Source: Chenopodium formosanum
Taxonomy: Eukaryota; Streptophyta; Magnoliopsida; Caryophyllales; Amaranthaceae
NCBI GenBank assembly: GCA_024500155.1
Contig: CM044858.1
Span: 34,143,786-34,207,785 of the forward strand
Reading direction: 5' to 3'
Length of the DNA: 64,000 nucleotides
The notes beneath the pieces are model-generated. The model was not told the DNA's origin, made no database searches, and saw only the letters and a program-made list of their open reading frames with translations. Positions 63,163 through 64,000 of this stretch are shown in pieces; the first letter of the stretch is position 1; every line of letters begins with the position of its first letter. Made by a program: the position numbers and the translations under genes.

Positions 63163-63840
63163 CTACTGAAGTGAAATATATTTACAAAATGATCTTCTTT
63201 TTTATTATCCTTATTTTGCAATTTCTGATACTCCCTTATCTTGAATCAAATTGTTATCTAATAATAAAGCATAATTACTAATAATAGCCAAAGCCATAAT
63301 CACTCACAAACTTAATTTTAAAACTATTTAAACTTGTATAATCATCTTTATTTAATGTAAACATAGTAACATCATCATCATTGCTGGAGTGTCTTTCTTC
63401 TTGCTTATAGTTGCCTTGTATTTTAAGTATCGAAAGAGAAACTGGTTGAACATAGCTGAAAAATAGAGTTTTATATAAATAACATATAATTACTTAATTT
63501 AATAAACTCTTTAAATTTTTATTCTTGAAAATTATACACAGGTCATGATATTTGTATCATGCTACATGAACTCCCTTTTTAAAGCAAAGAATGAAATGTA
63601 GTTGTAAAATTATTCATACCTCACTTTGCTCAACAATCACGAATAAAGCAATCATATCACTGTGCACTTCTATGATATATCATTGTAATTCATACTCTTA
63701 TTGCCCTTTTAAGTCATAAATCCTTAAAGTAATCACAAAAGAGGCAAAAGAACTTTTTAAAGTTATTAACAAGATGATATATATACTCTTCACACTAACA
63801 TGTATATAAAGAAATTGTTGCTAATTACCTATTCACACAG
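63163..63840. other. Spacer, probably the 3' flank of the helicase relic
   Basis: AT-rich, downstream of the helicase stop on the minus strand. No gene seen; a Helitron 3' hairpin plus CTRRT end was not found here. Confidence 0.4.
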
Positions 63841-64000
63841 CTAAAAAATGCCTGCCAATTGAAGAATATCATAAGATACCATATTTTTCACATGACTTAC
63901 ACCTTGTTGCTGTGTGCTGGCCTCAGTTATTACACTGACATTAGATCACTTGCGAGCTCGAGAAAGTGCAACATGTAATTGACCATGTGAAAAACATGGT
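63841..64000 (-). pseudogene. Helitron/PIF1-type helicase C-terminus
   Basis: In the minus-strand frame beginning at 63999 the peptide reads CFSHGQLHVALSRARK, motif VI of PIF1-family helicases as found in plant Helitron Rep/Hel proteins. A TGA (63946-63948) follows, then SNVSVITEAS and a C-terminal VSYDILQLAGIF ending at TAG (63841-63843). The rest of the gene lies beyond the right edge. The single stop suggests a decaying copy; readthrough of the family pattern after it supports the assignment. Confidence 0.8.

Overview
This window is nuclear DNA from a flowering plant. The genes have GT-AG introns, the spacers are AT-rich, and Stowaway-like MITEs, Helitron ends, CACTA, LINE and LTR sequences are nested throughout. 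Two plant-specific families are present: SBT5-type subtilases and an FD-type bZIP. The repeat style suggests a eudicot, possibly Caryophyllales, but that is a guess from memory and not a demonstrated assignment.

Layout. 1-6309 is the right-hand part of a CACTA (En/Spm) transposon: the end of a TNP2-like transposase, a complete second ORF of the plant transposase_24 type whose last intron holds ten units of a 172-bp tandem repeat, subterminal repeat arrays, and a terminus ending TAGTAGTG. 6310-7118 is a short tandem duplication and a poly(A)-tailed retroposed stretch. 7560-25740 is the main host-gene region. SKP1-like genes (+) and subtilase genes (-) sit tail to tail and have been duplicated together. 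Unit 1 has an intact SKP1 and a subtilase scrap, unit 2 has an orphan SKP1 second exon and another subtilase scrap, and unit 3 has an intact SKP1 and an intact 9-exon subtilase. A second intact 9-exon subtilase follows. I could trace every splice junction of the two subtilases and of both intact SKP1 genes with phase kept throughout (764 and 769 aa; 158 and 150 aa).

25800-49000 is repeat-rich: a perfect palindrome, two Helitron ends, Mutator-like MITEs with 10-bp target duplications, a GAACT/CAGTT-repeat MITE family, microsatellites, two LTR-type sequences in opposite orientation, a GC-rich nested inverted-repeat element, a LINE scrap, a Ulp1-type (C48) protease gene of transposon type with one nonsense codon, and a decayed 4.9-kb LINE that abuts it.

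49110-52344 (-) is an FD-like bZIP gene of 135 aa. Its final 23-residue exon, carrying the SAP-type 14-3-3/FT-binding motif, lies about 2.6 kb from the bZIP exons. 53397-64000 returns to transposons: inverted LTR pieces around a broken Ulp1-like gene, a FAR1/MULE-like SWIM-domain fragment cut by an LTR end, a possible 4.6-kb Tat/Ogre-type LTR with an adjacent primer-binding site, and the C-terminus of a Helitron/PIF1-type helicase.

The likely functional host genes are two SKP1-like SCF adaptors, two secreted SBT5-type proteases and one FD-like transcription factor. I see no prokaryotic-style system, CRISPR array, rRNA or convincing tRNA gene. All exon models come from reading splice sites and phase by eye; no transcript or database search was available.
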